Shown: piece by piece, positions 27,601 through 39,977 of the stretch
Layout of the letters: each line of letters opens with the position of its first letter
Position numbering within the stretch: position 1 is the stretch's first letter
DNA from: Setaria digitata
Lineage: Eukaryota > Nematoda > Chromadorea > Rhabditida > Setariidae
Direction of reading: 5' to 3'
DNA: 64,000 nt
Assembly (NCBI GenBank): GCA_003640385.1
Contig: RCAB01000194.1
Location: forward strand, 34,775-98,774
The notes under the pieces: generated by a model
What the model saw: the letters and a program-made list of their open reading frames with translations, nothing else
Told to the model about the DNA's origin: nothing
Database searches by the model: none
Position numbers and translations under genes: made by a program

Positions 27601-30600
27601 ATCCCACCACAGCGGCCGGTGGATGTCTATCAAGTGACACTGAACAAGGGCATCAGTGTATTCAGACAGGTTGGATATCAACAGCCATAGTACCTTTTGT
27701 CATCTGTACAGAAATTCGAGACACAGTTAAAGATGTTGCATGTGTGACATTAGTTTATCTCTAGATTACTAGAACCGTCGAATCAGATAATTCATCCCTT
27801 CTAATTATGCATTTCCGTACCAGTGGACTATCTGAACTTTATGTGAAAAGCTAATGACATAAGTCATTAAAATGATTCAAGCCATGAATTATTCCATCAC
27901 GGGGGCCTACTCACTTTTGTTGGTGTGTTCTTTATCAACGAGGTCGTGGGACTTAATTTTCTTCAAACTTCTCGCCGATATGTTTGATTTAACAGAAGCT
28001 GGAGTTAAACTAATCTTTAATATCGTTCTGAATTTTCATAAGCACTATTTAGGTTAATGTGACAACGAATTCTGCTCGTATTGATGGTCTTGAACCAAGC
28101 ACTAATTATACAGCTTTTGTGACAGTGTTTAATAAATATGGATCAAGTCCACCATCATTTAAGATTTCTTTCGAAACGCTACCCGCCAGTGGTAATTATT
28201 TTAGAGATTTAGATCAAGGTTTTTTTCTATTCAAATGAATACTATGGAAACGTTTTCTGAAAATTTTTTTTTTTTGAAAATCGAGGAATCAGATCAGTTC
28301 ATTTACTTCTACTGTGTGCTTTTGTTTCAAGTTCCTATATGCACAGATTTTATTCAGAGCAAACTGACAGACCTCTACCACCGTTCGGGCTGCATATTGT
28401 TTGGAATCATGGACGGCGTGTAAATATTACATGGAATTGGAGCTCACTTCGTTACAATGGAAAAAGAATTACTGATCCTGTAACATATACAGTTAATTAT
28501 GTCTCGACTGGCAATACATCTGTTTGGTCCTCGGTACTGTTTCTGTAATCTTATATTTATGACGGATCAAAAGTTAGTAGTGAATGTAATTTTTTTTTCT
28601 TTTTTTCTTAAATTTAAAGGAGCATAAAATTTGGTTGTAAAATTTCTTTTTAGGAAGCGATGAAAGAAAAATGGAAGCTTCTAGATCTTTTCTTCTTTTG
28701 ATTATCATAATTTCAGGTTAAAACACAGAATATGTGGTATGTAATGGAAAATCTAACGATGAATTCTCTCTATGAAGTATACGTGTATGTAAGCGATGGC
28801 AATTTACAAAGCAAAAGTTCATCCGTTGTGACCATTCTCGCTGCTCCAGGTTTTCTGTTGCATATGTTATCTGAATTTGAATTGACTTTATCTCTAAACT
28901 TCACTTTTATCTTTTACTCTTTTGCGTGCTCTTTCATTTTGATTACCATTCAGCGTAAGAAAAAAAAGTGGATACTCTGCGTCATCACAAAATGTTGCTT
29001 GCTGGAAATCACCTCAGGACTAGATCTTTCTGACTGGTATAGAATATCCATTAAATTTGAAAAGCTTAATATCTTAAAACTAGATCGCACGATTCATCAA
29101 GAAGCATACTGTTATTTTCGAAAATCTTTTAAGTATTACAAGAAATTTCTTCTTACCAAACAAGTGCATTAATAATGAATTTAGATGAATATTCTTTGCC
29201 GGAGCCACAGATCACAATTACGCCTGAGAATGCTAACCGAACATATCGTGTAAATGAACAGATTAAAGTTAAGTGTGCCGTTCAAAGTGAGCGAATGCTT
29301 AATTTGGATCTATTAATTGGAAGGACATTGGTAATTACCACCTGTTACTTTTTTAAATTGATTTCCAAACTAATTTATATTTAGATACATTGGTCTATTT
29401 TGTGCCCGCAACCATAAATGAGGCTTATAACGTACAACAAAATATTTAGTGAATTATTCACCATTGGAAGAAAGATTATAACTCGTTCACGTAATGAACA
29501 AGTGTTCAAGCTTTATTATGTCATCATAATCGTGATCATATTTCTGTTTCATTAGCAAGGTGCAAGCTTAAAGCTATGGTTCTCAAAAGAAGGATTTAGT
29601 AATGTATTTTCAGTAGTGAATGTGTGGTTTTGTAAAATCTCTAGAATATTTTATTGAAAAAAATTTGTAGATACATAGTGAACCACCAAAGATGAGTGTC
29701 GAAACATTTTTACATGTTGATGAAAACAGTAACCTCATAACGTGTACGGTTATGGATACCGATGGGCGTCAGAATCGTGCTCAAATGCATATCTTTGTAC
29801 AGTGTATGTTTTGAAATATTACGATTGTTTCGAATGATTAAAGTCCCGCGTTCATTTTTTAGGGGAAGACTGGAATTGACATGGGAAATTACCATCTTTT
29901 CATTTTTTTTTTTTTTATAAAATTATTCATTATTTATGAATGTATATGTATATACTATTTTCATATATCTTCCCGAAATTACTCTCTTAGTAGCCGCAAC
30001 ATTTCTCTTCAATTTTTGCAGTTGGACCCATAGTAAATATGGTGACGGAACAAATCTTTGCTTACGATGATTTATCTGCTGAAATTCAGTGTATCGTACA
30101 AGGTTATCCAGAGCCTTTACTGGAATGGTATTATCGAAAATCACCGAATGCGGCACGTACGGAACGGTTGGATGATCCGGTTCTAGTAAAGACAACAGCT
30201 CTAAATCAGTATCTGCACACACTTCTTGTATGCTGCTCTCAAATATATTATTTTATTGGTGGTTCAGTGATCTTTTGTCAACCAGGCATTAGTAACCTTT
30301 TCCGATTTTTTTTATGGCAACATTCTATGTGAAGTTGCATAGCGTTAAATAGTAAAGTACATACAGCACTGGGTATTCATCACATCTCATTTTGTTTTGT
30401 TTTGTTTTTTCCTTTCTTTTCTTTTAGATAAAGAATGTAACGGATCGAAATGGAATATACTCTTGTAAAGCAATTGGTGCGGATGGTACTGAAGTTACGA
30501 AAGGTGCAGAATTGAATATTGCTAAAGCTGCATTACCGTTGACACCTCGTTTCGTATTGCAGGTATATTACCTTGGTGTAAACGATATGATACCATTACA

Positions 30601-32256
30601 TATATTCATGATTCACTACTCATGGAAATGCAGTTTACTTTTTCACAATTGGACTTCATTGCAGTGTTGTGTCGAAGCTAAGATATCAGAAAAATGTTTG
30701 CGTGTTTGTTCAGTGAATCCGGAAATTGATGGCGATTGTTCAGCGTTTTCCGAGGGTCTTTTTTTTTTTCTTTCGCTGTCAGGGAACTAAGCTAATTTAT
30801 TTCGTAAATTGCGGAAGGTTTCAAAATTGTTCCTTTAATACTTTAAGAAAAAATATGACTAGTTCTTGCTAACACATCATACTTGTATAATTTAAGAATA
30901 CTCTTGGGGATTAATTTGTCATCTAAAGAAGCGAAATTCAGTGATTAGGCTTGTAAACTGATTATGGTTTTTTTTTTTTTTTTTCTTTTTTATAACATAA
31001 GAATGAAAAAAGGCTTATATAGAATTGCTACGCTGTGCGAACGATGGCCGAGATCATCGGGCATGTTGCATGAGAGCACGCGTTCCATCGGATTGTTTAA
31101 GTATGTGCAGCGGTGGCAAGGTTGTGAACAATGTCCTGTGTTCGATATTTGCTCCAAGAGCTGTGGCTTGTATGATTAAAGGGCATGAACGAGCTCCTTC
31201 ACCTCCTACACAACTTCGTTATGAAAATGTTTCTCCTGATTCTGTCAAGGTTACTTTTATACTTCGACCCTACAACTTCAAATGAGCACGCCCTCGGAAT
31301 TACACTTCGGGAGAAATTAGCTATAAATTTTGGTGAATCCTAAACCTCAAAATATTGTCATTATCACTCTAATGTACATAAAGCATTCGTTTTTCATATA
31401 TTCTCAGTTTTTTAATTTTTAGATATCTTGGACAGAAACAGAAGCTGATCCATACAGAGTATATGCTGTATACTATCGTCAGGAAAACAGCGATGGTGAC
31501 TTCAGGGTTGTGAAAACTAGCAATACGGAAGTTGTCATAGATGGACTGGATCCTACTACGAATTATGACCTTGCACTAGTCTCCGCAAATGCTATCGGTC
31601 ATTCACCATTTCTGGAAACGAAAATTATCAGCACTCTCGGTAAAATTTACCACTACTTCCTACTTTCGTTGATGAACAGCCCGGATTTTTATGAGTTTGC
31701 TATGATGGCTTTTTAGAGAGCATGAGAAAATTGAGACTTAGAAATTCTATACGAATATTTTTTGCTTGAAAAATAATGCAACATTTTTTGCTGTTATGAG
31801 GAAGTTATGTCCTCCATTCTAAAAAAAAAAAAAAAAGATGCGTAAAGCGACAAAGTAATAAAGATTTGGGTGACCTTGCGGATAGTATTGGTAAGATAGC
31901 AGGTAACCTAATAAATTTATTTAGGTCCGACACGAAGTAGAAGTCACGCGTTTATTTCGACGTTCTTCCTTCCGTTTTTGGCTATCGCTGCAGCATCTTT
32001 AGCCGTATACACGACTCGAACAAATGCTTGGCTTAGGGTAGTCCAGAAACTTCATCGTAGTCAACCATTATCAGATCGGGATCCGTCTGTAGCTTTCGAA
32101 AATCCAGGTTACGGCACTGAAGTGCAAATTCGAGGATTAGCTCATTCGGATCCAATCTCTGGTACTGAATGGCAAAATGCCGACCTAGAAGTGGCAGATA
32201 ATTTGCCCGCGGAAGCGAACAACGGTATGAGGTACGCTAAGCTGAATTCCTCCTAG
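21265..32256 (+). CDS. Ig/FN3/DB-module single-pass membrane protein (igdb family), about 1,492 aa
   Basis: Resembles the nematode igdb proteins (Ig, fibronectin III and DB domains), presumed cell-surface adhesion proteins. Exons: 21265-21426, 21613-21730, 22168-22359, 22627-22765, 22992-23194, 23276-23492, 23679-23868, 24037-24208, 25349-25470, 25847-26015, 26180-26334, 26660-26847, 26923-27017, 27170-27343, 27422-27669, 28053-28191, 28358-28533, 28717-28849, 29185-29330, 29671-29803, 30022-30227, 30428-30562, 30665-30755, 31023-31249, 31423-31639 and 31925-32256. Domain order: signal peptide (MVQLLLVALSCIVL), Ig with a Cys-rich insert, DB, FN3, DB, FN3, lustrin-type Cys domain (CPPGYDC...FCC), DB, FN3, FN3, Ig, Ig, DB, FN3, then a membrane segment (STFFLPFLAIAAASLAVY) and a cytoplasmic tail of about 75 aa ending NNGMRYAKLNSS. 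The acceptor ttttag touches the ATG. The exon 6 donor (23492) was chosen because it alone keeps phase; the short hydrophobic stretch it adds is suspect. Confidence 0.88.
24655..24683. repeat. Poly-T run of 29
   Basis: Twenty-nine consecutive T within the intron after exon 8 of the igdb gene. Confidence 0.95.
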
Positions 32257-33616
32257 GACCCTTTCTGAACTGAATTCGATCAGTGCTCCCCTTTACTTTT
32301 GCTCATTTTTTGTTTTCTTTTTTTCTTTTTTTTTTATTTTTTATTTCGATTGCTCCGTTATATCGAAATAATTTCACGTTACAACACACTTTCGGTATTC
32401 CTGTGAACCAAAGACAACGGTGCAACGTAACTAAGAGTGTTGCGCCTCTTTTGCGGAGCTTATTTTTTCAACTATTATTATTGTTGGTACGCATGATTGT
32501 CATCCTTCAGTACTGCTGAATTTTAAAAATGTTTTTGCAACAGTGTTGCGCTTCTCTCCTCCCCCTCAATTTCATCAAATCTACTTAAATTTTTTCAAAG
32601 AACGGGTTAAACATTTATTCTCGCATTGTTCACTGTAGATGTTTTACTGTATAAAATAATTCATCTTCCACCTTTTTCTGGTCGGATACCCTTACCAAGA
32701 TTCATTGTGCGTTGTGAGAAAAATGACTTGTTTTGTTCCTTTATAATCTATAAAATTTTGCATAACCAGTGTTAGCAGTGTTATTTTTTCATCTCTCCAT
32801 AGATGTTGGCTGTAGCCAATTAGTTTGGGTTATGTATTATTTTTCCTCCTTATTGCTGCGTTTTAGAACATCCACAACTCCAGCCTCCCTCAGGACATGA
32901 TGTTAAGTAAATATGATAAGTAAATAGTGAATAATTGAAACAGTAAATGGTAAGATTACGATACCTTCCTTCGAAGTTTTTTTTTCTGAATGTTCGGAAA
33001 AGAGTGTCTTCAAAACAAATCTTTTATACCTTATTCATGAAGTGAGAAATGAACTTAGAAATATTAAGCTGCGTCTTACTACTACTTTTAACGGCTTGAT
33101 TTGGATGACCTTGAATATATGACTAGAACATGAAATAAACTGACTGCATTATGCATACACCGTTTGCTGTAAATGATAAATATTCCTTTTTTTTTTTTTT
33201 AACACAACTTATATCTCGAACATAACCTTGCAGTTGGCTTTCAATCATAAATACTAAGTGAAAGAAACTAACCCAGAGCAGGAGATCTGAAGTGGCTTTG
33301 CTCGGTGTATGTTAGCTTCTCAGGAGCATCAAAGATACTGCCGCAAGAACCAAGTAGTCCTGTCATAAGTATAAATTCAAAAAATGTTTTACTGCTTTGC
33401 AAAGATAACGTGTACTACGGTGACCAAGTGATGACCATAGATGTAAGATAAAAAAAATCAGCTATCTCACGCGTTCAGCAACAACAAGAACAAAAAGAGA
33501 CGATATATCTGAATTTTTCGTAAGAGACATCCGTATGCACGATTAATTTATCTAAAACGTTTCTTCCTCCAAACTGGATTTGTAAGTCAAAAGCGTATGC
33601 CTCAGAAATCAAATTT
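32257..33616. other. Spacer between convergent igdb gene and ric-3
   Basis: About 1.36 kb between two genes that face each other, so it should hold both 3' UTRs. I see no coding segment. Confidence 0.6.
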
Positions 33617-35377
33617 CTAGCTTTTTCTTCGCTGTCTTAAATTTTCATCAGAAGAATTCAGTTCTTTCAGTTTGCATTGCTCGCTTATATCCGTAGCGTT
33701 TTCATCCCCTTGAACACCTTCGTCAGTGTGTATATCTTCATCACTTGCACTGTCGTCATCCTCTCCTTCTTTTCTGTACTTTTTTGACAGCTGTTTGAAA
33801 TCTCGTAATGCCTTCAAAAAAAGAAAAACGATTTTTTTTTTTCTTGCCATTTAAAACTTATTGAAAATACCAAGCAACGGTTTCAGACGTGTTAATGACT
33901 TTCAGCATAATTATTTTTTTTACTTGGTCATTTAGTACAACTATGGTTAAACGCTTAGCAGATATACACGTATCACCATATTAGCAGTAATTAATCCTCT
34001 CCCTTAAATCTAGCAAAAAAAACAAACTTAATGAAACAAAAATAAACCTCTTCAAGATCTCGTAAATATTGCTCTGTTTTTCCATCCTGTTGGTCAAAAG
34101 AATGTTCCAGTGATTCCTTATTTTCATTTTCCTTTGTCAGATTTTGTTTTGCTACATTAGCTGCTTCGGCAGAAATTGTATTCAGTTGTTCCAGAATTTT
34201 TTCCATCGCAATTTCAGTTTGCCTTAAACGTTCCTGAAGCCCTCTTAGTTTCCGCTTACCTGAAAATTGGAATACAACTTTTGAGTCCCAGACAAATATC
34301 TTATGGAAAATCACTGGAAATGGCCATTCCCGGCTTCGGAGTACTTCAATACAACTTGTTTTAATGAAGTTTTAAGAAAAAAAAAGAACACGAAGTAAAC
34401 TTATACCGATACCACCAGATCGTCCATCACTTCGAATGTAACCCTCATCCGATTCACTTTCCGTTGACGAATAATCGTGTCGCCTGATCCGCCGCTTCTT
34501 TTTTGACTGAATTATTTTTAAAATATTTAAAAAGTAACAAGATTTTATGGGAGAGTAAAAAGAAGTCGGGACAATGAAGGGCAAATGAAGTAATCATTCT
34601 ATTACAGAATTTGTAATATTTGTACATAGCCGTAAATCGAATTGTATAATTGGAAGAATTATCAATAAGTGTAATTCGTATTAATCAAGAAATAATTTCG
34701 AGTATCAAACAGCTAGGAAGAGTGGAACGAGTTGGAAACCTATCCTATCTGTTAAGAACTATATTAACTACGAAATATTATTTAATAAGCTACTCATACT
34801 GCACGAAGAATAACTACCTTAATAAGCGTATAAATAAGAAATGCAACGACACCAGCTGTATAAATTGGTAGCATCCATGCAAACATTCCTTTAGATGAGG
34901 AAGATGGAGTATTTATATCTGGTTGACTCGCCGCCATTCGCATACCTGTAGAATAAAAGAAAAACAAATATTAGTAATATTTCTTAGAGATCCAAATTCT
35001 TTCAACACTTCATTTTTATCAGTGGACTGCCATTTTGAAAATGTTTCCTGTTACAATGAATCAAAACTAACTGATTTACTATTCTGGCTACAAAAGGACT
35101 TTGAACCTAAAGGAACAAAAAGGAAATGAAATGGCGAGAACTGTGAAACATACCTGGATGCAAATCAGGACGAGAACGTGGGGAACTCATGGCCGGATGG
35201 ATCGGTGGTCGATTGGTGCCTGTTTTCACCGTAGATGGAGCGCGAAAAAGCGAAGATACCAGAGGATGAAGCATACTTGGATATAGCATTGAAAAACATA
35301 TAATTATTACTCCAATAACAACTCCAAGTTTCCATCCTGAAAGTGGCGACTCATCTTCGGAATAAGTTCTCCGCCGC
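33617..35377 (-). CDS. ric-3: RIC-3 nicotinic acetylcholine receptor chaperone (first exon not found)
   Basis: Endoplasmic-reticulum membrane chaperone that promotes assembly of nicotinic acetylcholine receptors. Five exons in phase: 35377-35154, 34945-34818, 34506-34407, 34259-34048 and 33811-33617. The first visible exon gives RRRTYSEDESPLSGWKLG, then the first membrane segment (GVVIGVIIICFSMLYPS) and a Pro-rich lumenal loop. The second exon carries the second membrane segment (MLPIYTAGVVAFLIYTLIK). Then follow a basic patch (SKKKRRIRRH), an acidic Ser-rich stretch, a coiled coil (GLQERLRQTEIAMEKILEQL onward) and an acidic tail ending LRQRRKS. Two membrane segments, a Pro-rich loop and a coiled coil in this order are the RIC-3 pattern. 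The exon at 35377 begins inside a codon (acceptor ttttcag, two bases needed from upstream), so a short first exon with the start Met is missing; I could not place it. Confidence 0.87.
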
Positions 35378-37180
35378 CTGAAAATCCGTCACTTTTTCAG
35401 AATTCCAGGAGAACAATAATTAACTATAAGCAGTCACTGTTCTTTTTCTTCGTTTTCAAATAATAAAGTTAATTAAGAAGTCACTCCTCATCTTCTGTCA
35501 AACAATTCAGTCAGCTGTGCACTTCACACATTAAGTCTTCTTTTTCTTTTTCTATTCGCGTACATCTATCTCTTCAGTTATACTTACGCATCCTAACCTT
35601 TAACAAAAAACTCTTTCTAACTTGAACGACTTCATATCTAATGAAATGAGTAACTTCCTCTTTTATTACGTATTGCTAATTTCTCATCACAACATTTCTG
35701 CAGTTGTCAAACATTTTGCACCTCATTACAGTAAAGTTAATTACCCCAAGAATTGTCATCAATAACCAAGACTGGATGAGCGAAAGTCAAGAACGACAAT
35801 GTGGATTTTATTTACGGATTGTGAAAAATGAAACGCTTTCTCAGTTAAAGTTCTACACGGGATGCTTTGTCTCGGAGGAATGAATGACAAATGCTATGTA
35901 AATTTCTTTGCCATTTGTGGGAAATAACTCTTTTGGAAATTATACAACTAAAAGAAGTGAACAACTTCGCACGAATATGGACGAACAGTTTAGATTTCTT
36001 AAATTAACTTATAAAAACCGATCCTTTAATTGAGACTTCCAACTAACACATATACTTCTCATAAATACCTTATGTCAACATTTAAAAGAATTATCGGTGA
36101 TTGTGAAAAAAGGAATTAAGTTACACATGTTAAGTGACGCCTATAAAAAGATTAAAATGGTAAATATTTGATCATTAATTATTAGTTTATTTTAAATCGA
36201 AATTTAGTTGTAAAATATTCAGCTTTAGGAGTTTTATCGGGACAGGAAAAGATAATGTTAATTAATTAGGATTTTAATTAGTTAATTTCAAAATCTTAAA
36301 ACTACCACTAATAAAGTAAGATAACGTGATCAAACTTTCTCAGTCTTAAGTACAAAAGATGCTAAATGTAATGTGACATACAAACACCAAACCAAATTAT
36401 TTGAAATGAAATAAAATTTTACATAAGTGACTGATGAAAATTCTAAACAAAATTGAATTAAAATAGTAATAAAACAATAAAACTTGAAAATAGTACAGAT
36501 TTCTCCTTTTCCCTTCCCCCATTTTGCGTGTTTGTAATTATTTAATGTTAATACAAATTACTATTTTATATTATTAAATCAATTAAAATGTTACATGACA
36601 AATATGCTAATTATTTTAAACAAGCATCATTTCTTAAATCAAATATTTTTTGAAAAATTGCTCCTGCCTTACTTATATACAAAAATATGCAATGTGCAAA
36701 AACGGAATAATTTTAAATTTAATATGCATAAAAGTGGAGAGCAATTATAAATTTTGCGTGTTTGTAATTATTTAATATTTTAAAAAATTTTTCGTTTTTA
36801 CTTACAAAAAAAAAAAAATATAAATTTATTATACATAGGAAAGTAAAGAGCATCTATAACTTTTTTTATGCTTGTAATTAACTAGTCTTTTAAAAACTTC
36901 CCTGTTTTTGCAATGTATATTTTATGTATAGATAAATCTATTTGTGAAAAGATTGAAAATAGATGAATATGATGGAACAGTGTGATAATGATAATGAAAT
37001 GATAAGTGACAAGATAAATAATCAATAAAACGATAAACCTTCTGGAATGAAATGATGCCTCTGCTGACATTCGATAACTGAACGAACTATTTCTGGGATA
37101 ATAACAACCGGCCAAGAGCAGAAGAAAGCTTTCTTTACACCATCATCGAGCCAACTCCATCCATCCTTAACATTCACTTC

Positions 37181-37531
37181 AACGTTTCGATGATGCAATT
37201 CAATTTTGTCATCCGCCTTTTTCTCTTCTTTCTCCCTCCTTCCCTCTTCTTTCTCTTCCTCTGTCCCTCTGTCGTCACCCCACATATATATTTCAAACTT
37301 CTATATCTATACAGTCATTTCTTTATTTCTTTTCCGTCATTTTTCAAAAAAAAAGNAACGTTTCGATGATGCAATTCAATTTTGTCATCCGCCTTTTTCT
37401 CTTCTTTCTCCCTCCTTCCCTCTTCTTTCTCTTCCTCTGTCCCTCTGTCGTCACCCCACATATATATTTCAAACTTCTATATCTATACAGTCATTTCTTT
37501 ATTTCTTTTCCGTCATTTTTCAAAAAAAAAG
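37181..37531. repeat. Exact 175-bp direct duplication around a single N (assembly join)
   Basis: Bases 37181-37355 and 37357-37531 read identically from end to end, including a nine-A run, and are separated only by the N at 37356. This is what results when two overlapping contig ends are joined without collapsing the overlap. The real genome probably has one copy. Confidence 0.85.
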
Positions 37532-39300
37532 AAAAGGAGAAAAATGGAAAATTTGAAAAGTTATTATCTTCTGTATAGCAATTAAATTGGTTGAGAAGTG
37601 AGGAAATAAACACTTTTTACAATTACTTTTTTGCTCTTTTCTTTTTTTCTCTGAAAATAAATTACAAATATAATTAACTTACAAATATAATTAACCTTAC
37701 CTTCTCAATCGATACACTGACGAAGTGAAGTTACTTTTAAATCATTTCCACCCAGTGCGTCTTTCCGTCAAAACTCTTCTTATATCTTCTTTTAACTCAT
37801 GATAATTTCCAAAATCTGTTGCTTAACGATTCATTGTATAATGTTTTAGTGGTATGATGGAGTAAATGAGACGGATGATGATGGACCGGTGTAACCGGAT
37901 TCACAGCATTGAGTTTTTCAGTACAAGTCTATATGCTCCTGTTTGGATACAATATTGTCACTCTGGGATTGATCATTTTTTGATGGGATTTGGAATTCAC
38001 TCTTACCGTTATCGATGTTCAGATCATATAATACCGATAGCACTTTTCCACATGATTTAAATTTTTTTTTTTTTTTACTTTTTCCGGAACGATTTTGTTA
38101 AATTTCTAGTTAATAATGGGTTTCGAAAAATCTTAGAGCTTTTAGCTTTTTGTTTTTTTGTTTTTTGCAATGTGTTAATAAATAAGAATTAATCTGGAAA
38201 AGAATTGACTTATCAAGTGATTGTTTCTGACATGTTCATAGTCTAATTTCACAAAGATTGAGCATCTTAATGTTGTTTCTACCTTTGCTAGCTGATTTAC
38301 TTTCCTCTATCAAAATGCATTGATTGTTGTAATTGTGAGCATATCCAATCCTGGTTAAGGTATTTTGGCTCTTTTCTTGGCTTCCAGACGAAGAATCTAT
38401 CTCATGAAAATCAAGAAATTACAATTCCCTCTATTATGTATTAATTAATCATTTTTACAGGATAAGTGATGTAGTGATTACCTATCTAGGAACAATTTTT
38501 TTCTCGAAATTTCAACCTTTTCAATTATAAATAAACTAAATTTGCGATTTAAAATACGTTAAATTTAAATTTTCATTGTTTCCGTCAGAAGTTTTGGCGG
38601 GATTAATTTCGAAACGCTTTTTTTTTTTTGGAAGATTTGTGTTGTAAAATTTCGTTTATAAGATTGCTTACTTCCAAGATTATTTACCGGAATAGCTAAT
38701 TCCCATGTTACTCTAATTTTATCTATTGCTTTCATTTTTCTGACAGGTCCCGCAATAATCCGGCATTATTAAATTGTTTTATTGGAATGTTCATTATTTG
38801 ACACATTTATTACAGTGAAGCGAATGAAACGTGATTATCTGAAATCAGAAGCTCTTCCAACTTAGTTATATCTTTTTTTCCGATGTCAATCACAAAAAAT
38901 TTTCTTGTCTCGAGACTCTTGAATTCTGAAACGTAATCAGCCGTAATGACAGTTTAGTTAAGTTTGTACATCTATCTCTGTGTAACGGTCTCGAACACGT
39001 TACACGTACGCTTACAAGCCATATGGGTCAAAAAAAAAACTCAACTTAGTAACAGAGTTAGTGCTTTTCAGCTTATTCTTCATATGTTTGTAGTAGCGGT
39101 GAGAGATGGAAAAAAAGACGTAAATCGGATGATCAGACGTCAGAGGTAGGAAGATAGTATCGTTAGTGAAGAGACAGGAACGATTACAATGACAAGATTG
39201 TGCTAGGCTTCTTGGCTAAGTTGCCTGAGGAAAGAAGAGTCAGAGCCAGATGCGTAGATCCATTTGTAGCTTTTCATCACTAATAAGGTGGTTTACGTTG

Positions 39301-39399
39301 CGTTGTCTGTTAACGTACGAAATTCTCTCCTTGCACAGTCTGGTAACGTACGACATTCTCTCCTTGCGTCGTCTGTTGAAGTACGACATTCTCTCCTCT
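39301..39399. repeat. 33-bp degenerate tandem repeat, three copies
   Basis: Copies at 39301-39333, 39334-39366 and 39367-39399 share the core GTACGACATTCTCTCC with a few substitutions. Because 33 is a multiple of three, one frame stays open as an 11-residue repeat (LLTYEILSLHS, LVTYDILSLRR, LLKYDILSSHF), but no other sign of coding is seen. Confidence 0.8.
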
Positions 39400-39977
39400 C
39401 ACTTCTCATTCGATCATGTGATTCGATGTTCGTTTGCGCAGCTACCTTCCGATACACTTACAAACAGAAAGTTGACAAGTCTTTTAAACGGGGGCTAACT
39501 AAATGAAAACAAGATGAACCCTAATGCGGTTTTCAGATTTCTATTCCATACTTTTAGTGACTGTCATAAACTGTCACAAGTAAGATCCACCACAAGTGTA
39601 TTGATTAATAAATTAGCAATTTCGATGTCTATCAGAATGCTAAAAATCAAATCCATATGAAAGCAAATTTAATTTCACGTTTTGCTACTGATCTCTCTGT
39701 ATTTACGATGCAGAATACCGAAGATTTCTTTGTTATTGCAACAGTGATATCCTTTACCTTCTTTAAAGGTTATGCTTTATAAGTTCATGCGTATTTCATG
39801 GATAATTCTGTAATTTTACACGTATTTCACGGATTTCGTATATTTGACAAGTAACCCATCAATTTATTGAATCTTCACGTTGATTTTTCAGCTCCCCTAA
39901 GTTATGTGGTGTCTTACGGGTTATCTAGAATTGACTGATTCTACCTGTTTGTTTTTTTTTTTTTCCTTTTTTTTCAG

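Larger units (their letters stand above)
35378..39977. other. 4.6 kb divergent spacer, ric-3 to cdgs-1
   Basis: Must contain the ric-3 first exon and promoter and the cdgs-1 promoter, unless these lie further off. It holds an assembly-type duplication around an N (37181-37531), a doubtful minus-strand open segment at 37022-37285 and a 33-bp tandem repeat (39301-39399). The remainder is AT-rich without recognisable coding. Confidence 0.5.
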
